In this document: one piece after another, positions 33,477-41,378 of the stretch | How the letters are laid out: each line of letters starts with the position of its first letter | How positions within the stretch are numbered: position 1 is the first letter of the stretch | Source: JBCBSP01 sp039819095 | GTDB lineage: Bacteria; Pseudomonadota; Alphaproteobacteria; Caulobacterales; Maricaulaceae | Assembly: GCA_039819095.1 (NCBI GenBank) | Contig: JBCBSP010000003.1 | Span: 62,001-126,000, forward strand | Direction: 5' to 3' | DNA length: 64,000 nucleotides | Notes under the pieces: model-generated | The model's database searches: none | What the model was told of the DNA's origin: nothing | What the model saw: only the letters and a program-made list of their open reading frames with translations | Position numbers and translations under genes: made by a program

Positions 33477-34985
33477 ATGAACGCCCCTGTCCGCAACATC
33501 CCGCACTTTATCAACGGTCAGACCGCGCCCGGCGCTTCAGAACGCTTCGGCGATGTCTTCGACCCGAACACCGGCGAGGTTCAGGCCCGCGTCGCGCTGG
33601 CTGAAGCCGGCGAGGTCGCCCGCGCCGTTGAGATCGCCGTCAACGCGCAGATCGGGTGGGCGGCGACCAACCCACAGCGCCGTGCGCGCGTCATGTTCAA
33701 GTTCAAGCAGCTCGTTGAAGAGAACATGGATGAGCTGGCGCGGCTTCTGTCGGTGGAGCACGGCAAGGTCATCGCCGACGCCAAGGGCGATATCCAGCGC
33801 GGGCTGGACGTGATCGAGTTCGCCTGCGGCGTGCCGCACCTGCTCAAGGGCGAGTACACAGAAGGCGCCGGGCCGGGCATTGACGTCTATTCCATGCGCC
33901 AGCCGCTCGGCGTGGTCGCCGGCATCACCCCGTTCAACTTCCCGGCCATGATCCCGATGTGGATGTTCGGCGTGGCGATCGCCTGCGGCAACGCTTTCAT
34001 CCTGAAACCGTCGGAAAAAGACCCCAGCGTGCCGATGCGCCTGGCCGAACTGATGAGCGAGGCCGGCCTGCCGGACGGCGTTCTGAACGTGGTTCATGGC
34101 GACAAGGCCGCCGTGGACGCCATCCTCACCCATCCGGACATCAAGGCGGTGAGCTTTGTCGGCTCTTCGGACATCGCCCAATACGTCTATGTGACCGGCG
34201 CAGCGAACGGCAAGCGCGTCCAGGCCATGGGCGGGGCGAAGAACCATGGCGTGATCCTGCCGGATGCGGACATGGATCAGGTCGTCAACGATCTGGTGGG
34301 ATCCGCCTTCGGCTCGGCCGGCGAGCGCTGCATGGCGCTGCCGGTCGCGGTCCCGGTGGGCGAGGACACCGCCGACAAGCTCATCGAACGCCTCATCCCT
34401 GAGATCGAGAAGCTGAGGCCCGGCGCCTCGACCGATCCCGAAGCGATATACGGTCCAGTCGTCTCCGCCGCCCACAAGGCGAAGGTGGAGACTTATATCC
34501 AGATGGGTGTGGACGAAGGCGCGGAGCTCCTGGTGGACGGTCGCGACTTCACCCTGCAGGGCCATGAGAACGGCTTCTTCATCGGGCCCAGCCTGTTCGA
34601 TCGGGTCACGCCTCAGATGAAGACCTATCAGGAAGAAATCTTCGGGCCGGTGCTTCAGATCGTGCGCGCGAAGGATCTGGAAGACGCCGCCCGCCTGCCG
34701 AGCGAACACCAGTACGGAAATGGCGTGGCGATCTTCACCCGCAACGGACTCGCCGCGCGTGAGTTCGCCTCCAAGGTCAATGTCGGCATGGTCGGCATCA
34801 ATGTGCCGATCCCGGTGCCGGTCGCCTATCACACTTTCGGCGGCTGGAAGCGCTCCGCCTTCGGCGACGCCAACCAGCACGGGCCGGAAGGGGTGCGTTT
34901 CTTCACCAAGATCAAGACGGTGACCAGCCGCTGGCCTTCCGGCGAGGTGGAAGATCAGGCCTTCGTCATCCCGACGATGAAATAG
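33477..34985 (+). CDS. mmsA: CoA-acylating methylmalonate-semialdehyde dehydrogenase
   Basis: This 502-residue aldehyde-dehydrogenase-family enzyme converts methylmalonate semialdehyde (from valine) or malonate semialdehyde to propionyl- or acetyl-CoA with NAD+ and CoA. The nucleophile lies in GSAGERCMALPVAVPVG near residue 285, a sequence specific to the MmsA subfamily, and ITPFNFPAM in the cofactor region agrees. An excellent AAGGAGG ribosome site eight bases before the ATG at 33477 fixes the start; the frame upstream is not coding. It adds a valine step to the branched-chain theme of this window, but stands alone here without mmsB. Confidence 0.93.
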   Translation: MNAPVRNIPHFINGQTAPGASERFGDVFDPNTGEVQARVALAEAGEVARAVEIAVNAQIGWAATNPQRRARVMFKFKQLVEENMDELARLLSVEHGKVIADAKGDIQRGLDVIEFACGVPHLLKGEYTEGAGPGIDVYSMRQPLGVVAGITPFNFPAMIPMWMFGVAIACGNAFILKPSEKDPSVPMRLAELMSEAGLPDGVLNVVHGDKAAVDAILTHPDIKAVSFVGSSDIAQYVYVTGAANGKRVQAMGGAKNHGVILPDADMDQVVNDLVGSAFGSAGERCMALPVAVPVGEDTADKLIERLIPEIEKLRPGASTDPEAIYGPVVSAAHKAKVETYIQMGVDEGAELLVDGRDFTLQGHENGFFIGPSLFDRVTPQMKTYQEEIFGPVLQIVRAKDLEDAARLPSEHQYGNGVAIFTRNGLAAREFASKVNVGMVGINVPIPVPVAYHTFGGWKRSAFGDANQHGPEGVRFFTKIKTVTSRWPSGEVEDQAFVIPTMK

Positions 34986-35001
34986 GCCGGGGCGCCCGGC
35001 G

Positions 35002-35883
35002 GTGAGCACGATCAACCGGCGCGCCGCGCTCGCCTTTCCTGTATGGGCGGGCGCTTCAGTGCTGGGGTCCTGCCGCGCGCCGGATCCCGAACCTGCACCG
35101 CCCGGTCGCGCCTTTGTAGAAACCAGCCACGGCCGTCTGCACGCGCGCCGGATCGGCAATGGCGCGCGTACGCCGCTCGTCATGCTTCACATGCTGCCCT
35201 TTTCCGGCGCGCACATGCTGCCGGTGGCCGAACGGCTTGGAAATGACCGCACCGTGCTCATGCTCGACCTGCCCGGTTGCGGGCAGAGCCGCGATGCAGG
35301 TCCGGACGAGACGGTCGAAGCTGTCGCTGACGCCATGGCGGAGGCGGCGGAGGCGTGTTTCGGCGCCGCAATTTTCCACATCGCCGGCTTCCACACCGGC
35401 GCGCTCGTCGCGCTTGAGCTGGCCTCGCGCACCGACAGCCCGGTCCGACGCGCGGTGCTGGCCGGCATACCCTTCTATGAAGGCGAGGAACGCGATGCGC
35501 TCGCAGCACGCAGCGAGCCGCGCGTGCTTGAGACCCCTGAAGCGATGGCAGACTATGCGCGCCTCATACATGGCTTTCTCGGTGAGCGGGTCACGCCTGA
35601 ACGGCGCTACGCGCTGACGCTGGACGCTCTGCGCTGCGCGCCGGATCAACATCACCTGGTCTCCATGGTGGCGCGCTACGAGGCCGGCGCTGCGCTTGAG
35701 CGGCTCGACCGACCGGCGCTGGCGCCGGTGCTCGATGAAATGCTTCAGAACCAGACGCGCGCAGCCGCTGAACGATCCACAGCTCTTACCGCTCTGGAGC
35801 GCGTTGACCTGAAGGGCGACGCCTGGGACGTGGCGCCGGACGCCATCGCCCAGATGATCGGCGCGTTCATCGACGCCGATTGA
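35002..35883 (+). CDS. Exported alpha/beta-hydrolase-fold protein with atypical nucleophile elbow
   Basis: The 293-residue protein starts with GTG and an N-terminal segment with a twin-arginine pair (NRRAALAF) and a possible lipobox (VLGSC), so it is probably exported and lipid-anchored. The body is an alpha/beta-hydrolase core: LHMLPFSGAHML is in the oxyanion region and LDLPGCGQS follows. At the nucleophile elbow the usual GxSxG reads GFHTG near residue 131, with histidine in the nucleophile position. Either chemistry is unusual or the protein is not a hydrolase. The gene lies 16 bp after mmsA in the same direction. Confidence 0.75.
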   Translation: MSTINRRAALAFPVWAGASVLGSCRAPDPEPAPPGRAFVETSHGRLHARRIGNGARTPLVMLHMLPFSGAHMLPVAERLGNDRTVLMLDLPGCGQSRDAGPDETVEAVADAMAEAAEACFGAAIFHIAGFHTGALVALELASRTDSPVRRAVLAGIPFYEGEERDALAARSEPRVLETPEAMADYARLIHGFLGERVTPERRYALTLDALRCAPDQHHLVSMVARYEAGAALERLDRPALAPVLDEMLQNQTRAAAERSTALTALERVDLKGDAWDVAPDAIAQMIGAFIDAD

Positions 35884-35919
35884 GACCGCCAGGCCGACAC
35901 GGGAGCCGGCGAACCCCTT

Positions 35920-36215
35920 GCATCAAAACCGCCGCCGATCGCAACCGCGTCGGTTTCGGTGACGCCCTCGGCCACCGCCCAGTCGACAGCGTCGATCAGG
36001 TCATCATGCATCGCCTCGCTCCATTCCAGGTCGCCGGCATTGGTGAAGGATTTGCCGATATCGGCGCGCTCGTCGGCGGCCAGGATGGTCTGCTCGCCGG
36101 TGGACAGATGATGGGCGATAAGCGCCGCAGTGTCCCGCTCGAGACTGTAGCGCAGATACAGCGCCTCATTGTCCTCAGAGAACCCGGCCAGGCCCCTTGG
36201 CCGCCTATGGCCGGC
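35920..36215 (-). pseudogene. Remnant of an S9-family (prolyl oligopeptidase-like) peptidase gene
   Basis: On the reverse strand one frame reads a beta-propeller-like segment (EALYLRYSLERDTAALIAHH, then STGEQTILAADERADIG), joined directly to a catalytic-domain-like segment (KSFTNAGDLEWSEAMHDD, then LIDAVDWAVAEGV) and a corrupted version of the stretch just before the GxSxGG nucleophile. In intact S9 peptidases these two parts are several hundred residues apart, so a large internal deletion is likely. The upstream end runs into stop codons, and the serine motif and everything beyond it are missing. This fills the 433-bp gap between the alpha/beta-hydrolase and Fe-ADH genes. Confidence 0.7.
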
Positions 36216-36316
36216 ACGATGTCATCAACCGGGCGACAAGACAAAGCGCGCCGGCTTGCGGCCTTGCGAGCGGGCGCGGCGGCGCTAGGCTCCTTAACGA
36301 AACCGGAGTCAGCACC

Positions 36317-37456
36317 ATGACCGCATTCGATTTTCGCACCGTCCCGCACATCGTCTTCCGCCCCGGCGCGGCAGCGCAGCTGGCCAAGGCTGCAGCTCCA
36401 GTGCTCAAGGGCGCGAAACGCATTCTGTTCATCACCGATAAGGGCGTGCGCGCCGCCGGTCTGTGCGATGCCGCGCTGGACGGGTTGAGGGCCGGCGGGC
36501 TGAACGTGCACGTCTACGACAAGGTCGTCGCCGACCCGCCCGAAGCCACGGTTGAGGAAGCCGCCGCCGAGGGCCGCGCCTTTGGGGCCGAAGCCGTCAT
36601 CGCGCTGGGCGGCGGCAGCCCGATGGACACCGCCAAGGTGGTCGCGCTCCTCATCGGGTCCGATCAGCCGCTCTCGGACATGTACGGGGTGGAACAGGTG
36701 TGCGGACCGCGCCCGCCGCTCATCCTGTTGCCGACCACGGCCGGCACCGGTTCTGAAGTCACCAATGTCGCGGTGATCACGACCGGAGCGACGTCCAAGC
36801 GCGGCATCGCGGCCGGGCCGCTCTATGCGGATATGGCGATCCTGGATCCGGACCTGACGCTGGGCCTGCCGAGTCATATCACCGCCTATACCGGGGTGGA
36901 CGCGATGGTCCACGCCATCGAGGCCTATACCAATCGTCGCTCGAAAAACCCCGTCTCCGACGCGCTGGCGCTGGCGGCGCTGAAAAAACTGCATGACGGG
37001 CTGCTGCCTGCGGTCGCGGACGGCTCGGACGTGAAAGCGCGCGGCGACATGCTGCTCGGGGCGATGCTGGCCGGTCAGGCCTTCTCCAACTCACCCTGCG
37101 CCGGCGTGCACGCCATGGCCTATCCGCTCGGCGGCATGTTTCACGTGCCCCACGGGCTTTCAAACGCCGTCGTTCTACCGCCCGTGCTGCGCTTCAACAT
37201 CCCTGAGGCCGGCGTCCAGTACGCAGAGATCGCCGCCCATCTCGGGCTGACGCCACGCGCTGAAGCCCTCATTGAGGAGATGGAGCGCATCGCAGACGCC
37301 GCGAAGCTGGAACGACGGCTCTCTCAGCTCGGGATCAGCCATAATGACGTGCCCGCCATGGCCGAGGACGTCGCGGCCAATGACCGGCTCCTGCCCAATA
37401 ATCCGCGCGAGATGCGATACCCGGATATCGTGGCGATGTTTGAGGAAATCCTGTGA
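36317..37456 (+). CDS. Iron-containing alcohol dehydrogenase
   Basis: This group III metal-dependent NAD(P)H alcohol dehydrogenase has 379 residues. GGGSPMDTAK near residue 95 is the cofactor-binding signature, TTAGTGSEVT near 138 follows, and the C-terminal metal ligands lie in AGVHAMAYPLGGMFHVPHG near 262-280. Substrate alcohols range widely in this family. The start at 36317 has GGAG eight bases upstream; the frame continues 40 codons further upstream over the peptidase relic and is rejected. The GTG start of the thioesterase gene overlaps its stop. Confidence 0.9.
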   Translation: MTAFDFRTVPHIVFRPGAAAQLAKAAAPVLKGAKRILFITDKGVRAAGLCDAALDGLRAGGLNVHVYDKVVADPPEATVEEAAAEGRAFGAEAVIALGGGSPMDTAKVVALLIGSDQPLSDMYGVEQVCGPRPPLILLPTTAGTGSEVTNVAVITTGATSKRGIAAGPLYADMAILDPDLTLGLPSHITAYTGVDAMVHAIEAYTNRRSKNPVSDALALAALKKLHDGLLPAVADGSDVKARGDMLLGAMLAGQAFSNSPCAGVHAMAYPLGGMFHVPHGLSNAVVLPPVLRFNIPEAGVQYAEIAAHLGLTPRAEALIEEMERIADAAKLERRLSQLGISHNDVPAMAEDVAANDRLLPNNPREMRYPDIVAMFEEIL

Positions 37457-37890
37457 GCGCGGATCGCCCGGCGCCGGCCAGGCGATCCGATTATGCGGTG
37501 TTTGAGCCGATCGAGACGCGATGGGCGGATAATGACGCGTACGGGCACATCAACAACGTCACCTATTACGCCTTTTTCGACACGGCGGTGAATCGGCGCC
37601 TGGCGCGCGCAGGTCTTCTGGACATTCAGGCTGGCGAGCAGATCGGGCTCGTGGTTGAAACCGGCTGCCGCTATCACGCCCCGGCGGCCTTCCCCGATGC
37701 ACTGGAGGCGGGCCTGCGGGTCGCGCGGCTGGGATCAAGCTCGGTGCGCTATGAGCTGGCGATCTTCAAGCCGGGCGAGGATGAAGCGATCGCGGAAGGG
37801 TTTTTCGTCCATGTTTATGTGGATCGCGAAACCCGGCGCCCGACGCCGCTGGCCGAGGCCTGGCGGGACGTGCTGACGCAGTGGCGCTAG
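37453..37890 (+). CDS. Acyl-CoA thioesterase, 4HBT hotdog family
   Basis: This 145-residue hotdog-fold protein hydrolyses acyl-CoA thioesters. TRWADNDAYGHINNVTYY near residues 23-40 contains the aspartate and the GHINN loop of the 4-hydroxybenzoyl-CoA thioesterase/YbgC/FadM type. The GTG start overlaps the alcohol dehydrogenase stop by four bases (GTGA), so translation is probably coupled. The stop overlaps the convergent membrane-protein gene by four bases. Confidence 0.87.
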   Translation: MSADRPAPARRSDYAVFEPIETRWADNDAYGHINNVTYYAFFDTAVNRRLARAGLLDIQAGEQIGLVVETGCRYHAPAAFPDALEAGLRVARLGSSSVRYELAIFKPGEDEAIAEGFFVHVYVDRETRRPTPLAEAWRDVLTQWR

Positions 37891-38465
37891 TCCGCGCCGG
37901 GGCGGCGCGGATCACCGGTCAGCACCGCCATGGTGATGGCCGTGGCGGGGACGGACAGGACCGCCGCGACCGCGATGCCTGCGGCGAGATTTTTCCCCGC
38001 TTCACGGCGGCGCAGTTCGGCGAGGCCCTGCAGACCTTCACCCGGCATGCCCTGAAGATGGGCGCGGCGCAGAAGCTCGGCGTCATGGGTGAGCGGATCG
38101 GCCAGGCCATTGATGAGCGGCGAACGCGCGGTCACCACGACGCGGGCAAGCCGGCGCGCCGCCATAGCTTCAGCCGCTTCCGGCGAGGCGCGCCACCAGC
38201 GCAGCCACATGCCCAGGACCGCGCCGCCCGCCAGTGCGATAAAGGCCAGCACCGGGAAATACGGCTCCTGCATGATGCCCAGAAGCGCCATCGCGCCGAC
38301 ATAGCTGGCCGCGAAGATCAGGAAATACACCGCCGGGCGTCCGAGCACGCGATAGAGCGGCAGAAGACGCATGGAAGCAGCCGCCCCGCTCACGCGAGCG
38401 ATGGCGGCTTCATCAAAGCCGGCCTGCTTCAAACGGTTGATTTCAGTCTCGGTAAGCCCGCGCAT
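37887..38465 (-). CDS. Uncharacterised membrane protein
   Basis: The 192-residue protein is not recognised. An N-terminal soluble helix (LTETEINRLKQAGFDEAAIARV) is followed by two close membrane spans (about residues 48-66 and 72-88), a basic and alanine-rich cytoplasmic-type middle, and a third span near 165-185. The ATG at 38465 follows AGGG and is preferred to an upstream ATG at 38495. It converges with the thioesterase gene and diverges from the small frame before zapE. Confidence 0.65.
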   Translation of the reverse strand: MRGLTETEINRLKQAGFDEAAIARVSGAAASMRLLPLYRVLGRPAVYFLIFAASYVGAMALLGIMQEPYFPVLAFIALAGGAVLGMWLRWWRASPEAAEAMAARRLARVVVTARSPLINGLADPLTHDAELLRRAHLQGMPGEGLQGLAELRRREAGKNLAAGIAVAAVLSVPATAITMAVLTGDPRRPGAD

Positions 38466-38585
38466 ATCGTGCCCTGCTGCGTCGCAACGACGCACTGAGC
38501 CCCATCATTCGCCCGGCTGGGCCGCGGGGTCAACGATTACTGAGCTTGGCGCGTGTGCGAAGGCGCGCTAACGGTGCCGCCTGCC

Positions 38586-38690
38586 ATGCGCCATGTGAAT
38601 CGCCCCGCCCTGCTCGTTCTTGTCAGCCTGCTTGCCTTTGCTCTGGGCGCCGGCGCGCTGATCGCGTGGATCGTGCGCGCATGGCTCTGA
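38586..38690 (+). CDS. Possible 34-residue single-span membrane peptide
   Basis: A short frame begins at ATG 38586 and encodes a peptide with a basic start (MRHVNR), one hydrophobic helix (ALLVLVSLLAFALGAGALIA) and the end WIVRAWL. It overlaps the zapE start by 10 bases, an arrangement that suggests translational coupling. There is no strong Shine-Dalgarno sequence before it. It may be a real small membrane protein or only part of the zapE leader. Confidence 0.4.
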   Translation: MRHVNRPALLVLVSLLAFALGAGALIAWIVRAWL

Positions 38691-39799
38691 GTGATCCGCA
38701 CCCTCCCTCACCCGTCCAGGCGTTGGCCGCTGCGGTGGCCGAGGGTCGCCTTGAGGCCGATGGCGCCCAGGCCGAAGCCGCCGAGCACCTGACACAGCTA
38801 TCCGCGCATATCGCGCGCTGGAAGGGCGGGCGCGGCGGACTGTTTCGCAAGCGCCGTGCGCCGCGCGGCCTTTATCTGTGGGGCGGAGTGGGCACGGGCA
38901 AATCGCTGCTGATGGACTTGTTCTTCGAGGCGGCGCCGATCCGGGCCAAGCGCCGGGTTCATTTTCACGCTTTCATGCAGGAGGCGCACGCCGCCCTGGC
39001 TGAGGAGCGGCGCGGCGGCGGCGCGGACCCCTTGCCGCGCGTGGCGGCGCGCCTGGCCAAATCGGTGCGCGTGCTGTGCTTTGACGAGTTCCATGTCGTC
39101 GACGTGGCCGATGCGATGATTTTAGGCCGCCTGTTTGAGGGCCTGTTCGAGCGCGGCGTTGTCATCGTCGCCACCTCCAATCGGCACCCTGGCGAGCTTT
39201 ATAAGGACGGGATCAACCGCCCGCTCTTCCTGCCCTTTATCGATCTGTTGCAGAGCCGGCTCGATATCATGCGCCTGGATTCCGGGCGCGATTATCGTCT
39301 CGAGCGCCTGGAAGCCGCGCCGGTCTGGTACGCCCCGCTGAACCCTGAGGCGCGCCGGGCCATGGACGCTGCGTTTGACCGGCTGACCCTGGGCGCGAAG
39401 CCTCGCGCCTGCGCGCTGACCGTCCATGGCCGCGCGGTTGATATCCCGCGCGAGGCGGCCGGCGTGGCGCGCTTCACCTTTGAAGAAGCTTGCGGACGTC
39501 CGCTGGGGCCGGCGGACTATCTGCTGATCGCGGAAAACTTTCACACCGTAATGCTCGATAGCATCCCGCTGCTCAGGCCGACCCAGCGTGATCGCGCCGC
39601 CCGGCTGCGCATCCTGGTCGATGCGCTGTACGAGATGCGCACCAAGCTGGTCGCCAGCGCCGCCGCAGAACCGTTCGAGCTCTATCCGGAGGGTGATTTC
39701 GCATTCGAATTCGAGCGCACCGCCTCACGCCTGATGGAGATGCGCAGTCACGACTATTTGGCCGCCCCGCGCAGAACGCCCAGTGACCAGGCCGGCTGA
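38681..39799 (+). CDS. zapE: Cell division protein ZapE (AFG1-like ATPase)
   Basis: This AAA-type ATPase of 372 residues is related to yeast Afg1; in E. coli ZapE affects the FtsZ ring under stress. The Walker A motif GGVGTGKS is near residue 67 and the Walker B LCFDEFHVVD near 132. TSNRHPGELYKDGINR is the family's typical sensor segment. The ATG at 38681 lies within the small frame before it and lacks its own clear ribosome site. The frame runs upstream to 38546 but without family similarity. The MarR gene converges with it. Confidence 0.9.
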   Translation: MALSDPHPPSPVQALAAAVAEGRLEADGAQAEAAEHLTQLSAHIARWKGGRGGLFRKRRAPRGLYLWGGVGTGKSLLMDLFFEAAPIRAKRRVHFHAFMQEAHAALAEERRGGGADPLPRVAARLAKSVRVLCFDEFHVVDVADAMILGRLFEGLFERGVVIVATSNRHPGELYKDGINRPLFLPFIDLLQSRLDIMRLDSGRDYRLERLEAAPVWYAPLNPEARRAMDAAFDRLTLGAKPRACALTVHGRAVDIPREAAGVARFTFEEACGRPLGPADYLLIAENFHTVMLDSIPLLRPTQRDRAARLRILVDALYEMRTKLVASAAAEPFELYPEGDFAFEFERTASRLMEMRSHDYLAAPRRTPSDQAG

Positions 39800-39820
39800 T
39801 GAGCCGGGCCAGCGCGCACG

Positions 39821-40372
39821 TCAGGACTTGGCGCGGGCCTTTTTCTTCTTTTTCTTTTTCTTCTTGGCTTTCTCGTCGCGCTTGCGCTCAGCGTCTTTCG
39901 CTCGTCTTGCCGCCTCATTGTCGCGCGCCTCGTCGGCATCAAGCCGGGACGCGATGCGCACCAGAGCATCGACGAAGTTGGCGCGCTTATTCTTCGGCAG
40001 AGCCGCCAGGATGGCCTCGTCCGCCTGAGCGGCGCCGGCGATGGCGGTTTCGTAGAGCTGGCGACCGGCATCGGTGAAGCGGATCGCATTGGCCCGAGCA
40101 TCGCCCGGCGCCTTCTCGCGGATCAGCAAACCCTTGCTGGCCATGCGGGCAACCAGTTCGGCCAGGGTGGAACGATCCACGCCCGTGACCTTGACCAGCT
40201 GGGTCTGGGTCAGCCCTTCGTCAGCGGCGACCGCGCTGAGCACGGCGAACTGCCGCGGGGTGACTTCCACACCATCGGCGGCTTCTGAAAACCGTTCGGC
40301 GGCGAACTGCGTCGCACGGTGCAGAAGATGACCTGGCGAGGCGGCCAGGTCGAAATTGATCTTGTCAGCCAT
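39821..40372 (-). CDS. MarR-family regulator with lysine-rich tail
   Basis: This 183-residue winged-helix repressor-type protein has the MarR core at about residues 25-125: LTQTQLVKVTGVDRSTLAEL is the DNA-binding helix-turn-helix and GDARANAIRFTDAGRQLY the wing. The C-terminal 40 residues are very charged and end in a run of about ten lysines interrupted once by AR. Such tails can add non-specific nucleic-acid contacts. GGGAG nine bases before the ATG at 40372 supports the start. It diverges from the NUDIX gene and may bind the TCAGA/TCTGA repeat between them. Confidence 0.85.
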   Translation of the reverse strand: MADKINFDLAASPGHLLHRATQFAAERFSEAADGVEVTPRQFAVLSAVAADEGLTQTQLVKVTGVDRSTLAELVARMASKGLLIREKAPGDARANAIRFTDAGRQLYETAIAGAAQADEAILAALPKNKRANFVDALVRIASRLDADEARDNEAARRAKDAERKRDEKAKKKKKKKKKARAKS

Positions 40373-40437
40373 ACATCGAAACTCCCGCAACCCTCAAACG
40401 GGTGGAAACTTTACCCGATTTTCATTGCGGTTCAATG

Positions 40438-40451
40438 TCAGATTCGTCTGA
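40438..40451. promoter_or_regulatory. Candidate MarR operator between marR-type and NUDIX genes
   Basis: TCAGA-TTCG-TCTGA is a perfect 5-bp inverted repeat with a four-base spacer in the 109-bp divergent gap. Its position 30 bp before the NUDIX start and 66 bp before the MarR start fits autoregulation. The evidence is symmetry and position only. Confidence 0.4.
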
Positions 40452-40481
40452 ATACGGATAAGCATTTTTCAAGGCCGACTG

Positions 40482-41030
40482 ATGAGCGAACAGCCCAGTA
40501 CGAAACCGAGCTTCCAAAGCGGCGTTCCTGATGGCGATGATCGCGTCCGCCAGATCTGCCGGACCTGCGGTTTCGTGGACTATATCAATCCGAAGATCGT
40601 GGCCGGCTCGGTGGTGAGCGACGAGGTGGGCCGCATCCTGATGTGCAAGCGCGCTATTGAGCCGCGCAAGGGCTTCTGGACGTTGCCCGCCGGCTTCCTG
40701 GAGGAGGGCGAGAGCGTCGATGAAGGCGCCCGCCGCGAAGCCTTGGAAGAAGCCTGCGCGAAGATTGAAACGATCGACCTTCTGGCCGTCTATTCCATCC
40801 CGCGCATTTCCCAGGTTCAGATCTTCTTCCGCGCGCGCATGGTCGCGCCTGAAATCGCCGTTGGTCCGGAAAGCGAGGCGGTCGACTTCTATCGCTTCGA
40901 GGATATCCCGATGGACGCGCTGGCCTTTCCGTCCGTACGCTGGGCGCTGGAGGATTATCGCGCCCGGCTGGGTCAAAAGACGATCATCCCCGCCATGCGC
41001 CGTCAGGGCGAGGATCTTGCGCCCTACTAG
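40482..41030 (+). CDS. NUDIX hydrolase with N-terminal CxxC
   Basis: This 182-residue pyrophosphohydrolase has a NUDIX box at about residues 71-93 (G-x5-E-x7-REALEEAC). The final glycine position of the consensus box is alanine, but the metal-binding REALEE core is intact. An N-terminal CRTCGF with a following YINPK resembles half of the zinc ribbon found in NADH/ADP-ribose pyrophosphatases; the second cysteine pair is missing. It probably cleaves a nucleotide sugar, ADP-ribose or NADH-like substrate. It converges with the ArsC-like gene with a three-base gap. Confidence 0.87.
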   Translation: MSEQPSTKPSFQSGVPDGDDRVRQICRTCGFVDYINPKIVAGSVVSDEVGRILMCKRAIEPRKGFWTLPAGFLEEGESVDEGARREALEEACAKIETIDLLAVYSIPRISQVQIFFRARMVAPEIAVGPESEAVDFYRFEDIPMDALAFPSVRWALEDYRARLGQKTIIPAMRRQGEDLAPY

Positions 41031-41033
41031 GCC

Positions 41034-41378
41034 TTAGAAGAGCTCCAGCACGGCCTCCGGCGGACGACCCAGGGCCGCGCGGCCGTTATGAATGACGACC
41101 GGCCGCTCGATCAGTTTCGGCGTCGCCGCCATGGCGCGGATCAGCGCGTCACGATCGGTGACCTTCGCCAGGCCCTGCTCGCGATACTCGGCCTCACCGG
41201 TGCGGGTCAGCGCTCGCGGATCTTCAAGACCCAGCTGGTCAAGCACGGCGCAGATTTCATCTGTACTCGGAGAGTCCTGCAGATATAGCCGAATGTCAGG
41301 CGAGATGCCCCGGTCCTCCAGAAGGGCGAGCGTCTGGCGTGATTTGCTGCAGCGCGGATTGTGCCAGATTGTCGTCAT
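41034..41378 (-). CDS. arsC: Arsenate reductase (ArsC, glutaredoxin-type) family protein
   Basis: This 114-residue thioredoxin-fold protein has the catalytic cysteine in HNPRCSKSRQTL near residue 10 and the conserved TGEAEYRE and RPVVI...GR segments that place the three arginines for arsenate binding. It would reduce arsenate to arsenite with glutathione and glutaredoxin. No arsenite pump or ArsR lies nearby, and relatives (YffB, Spx-like) share the fold, so the arsenic role is probable, not certain. Its start overlaps the end of the CitE-like gene by four bases. Confidence 0.87.
   Translation of the reverse strand: MTTIWHNPRCSKSRQTLALLEDRGISPDIRLYLQDSPSTDEICAVLDQLGLEDPRALTRTGEAEYREQGLAKVTDRDALIRAMAATPKLIERPVVIHNGRAALGRPPEAVLELF

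Noticed and set aside
33537..35183. A 548-codon frame on the - strand opposite mmsA
   Set aside because: It mirrors the codon pattern of mmsA, shows no domain and has no ribosome site of note.
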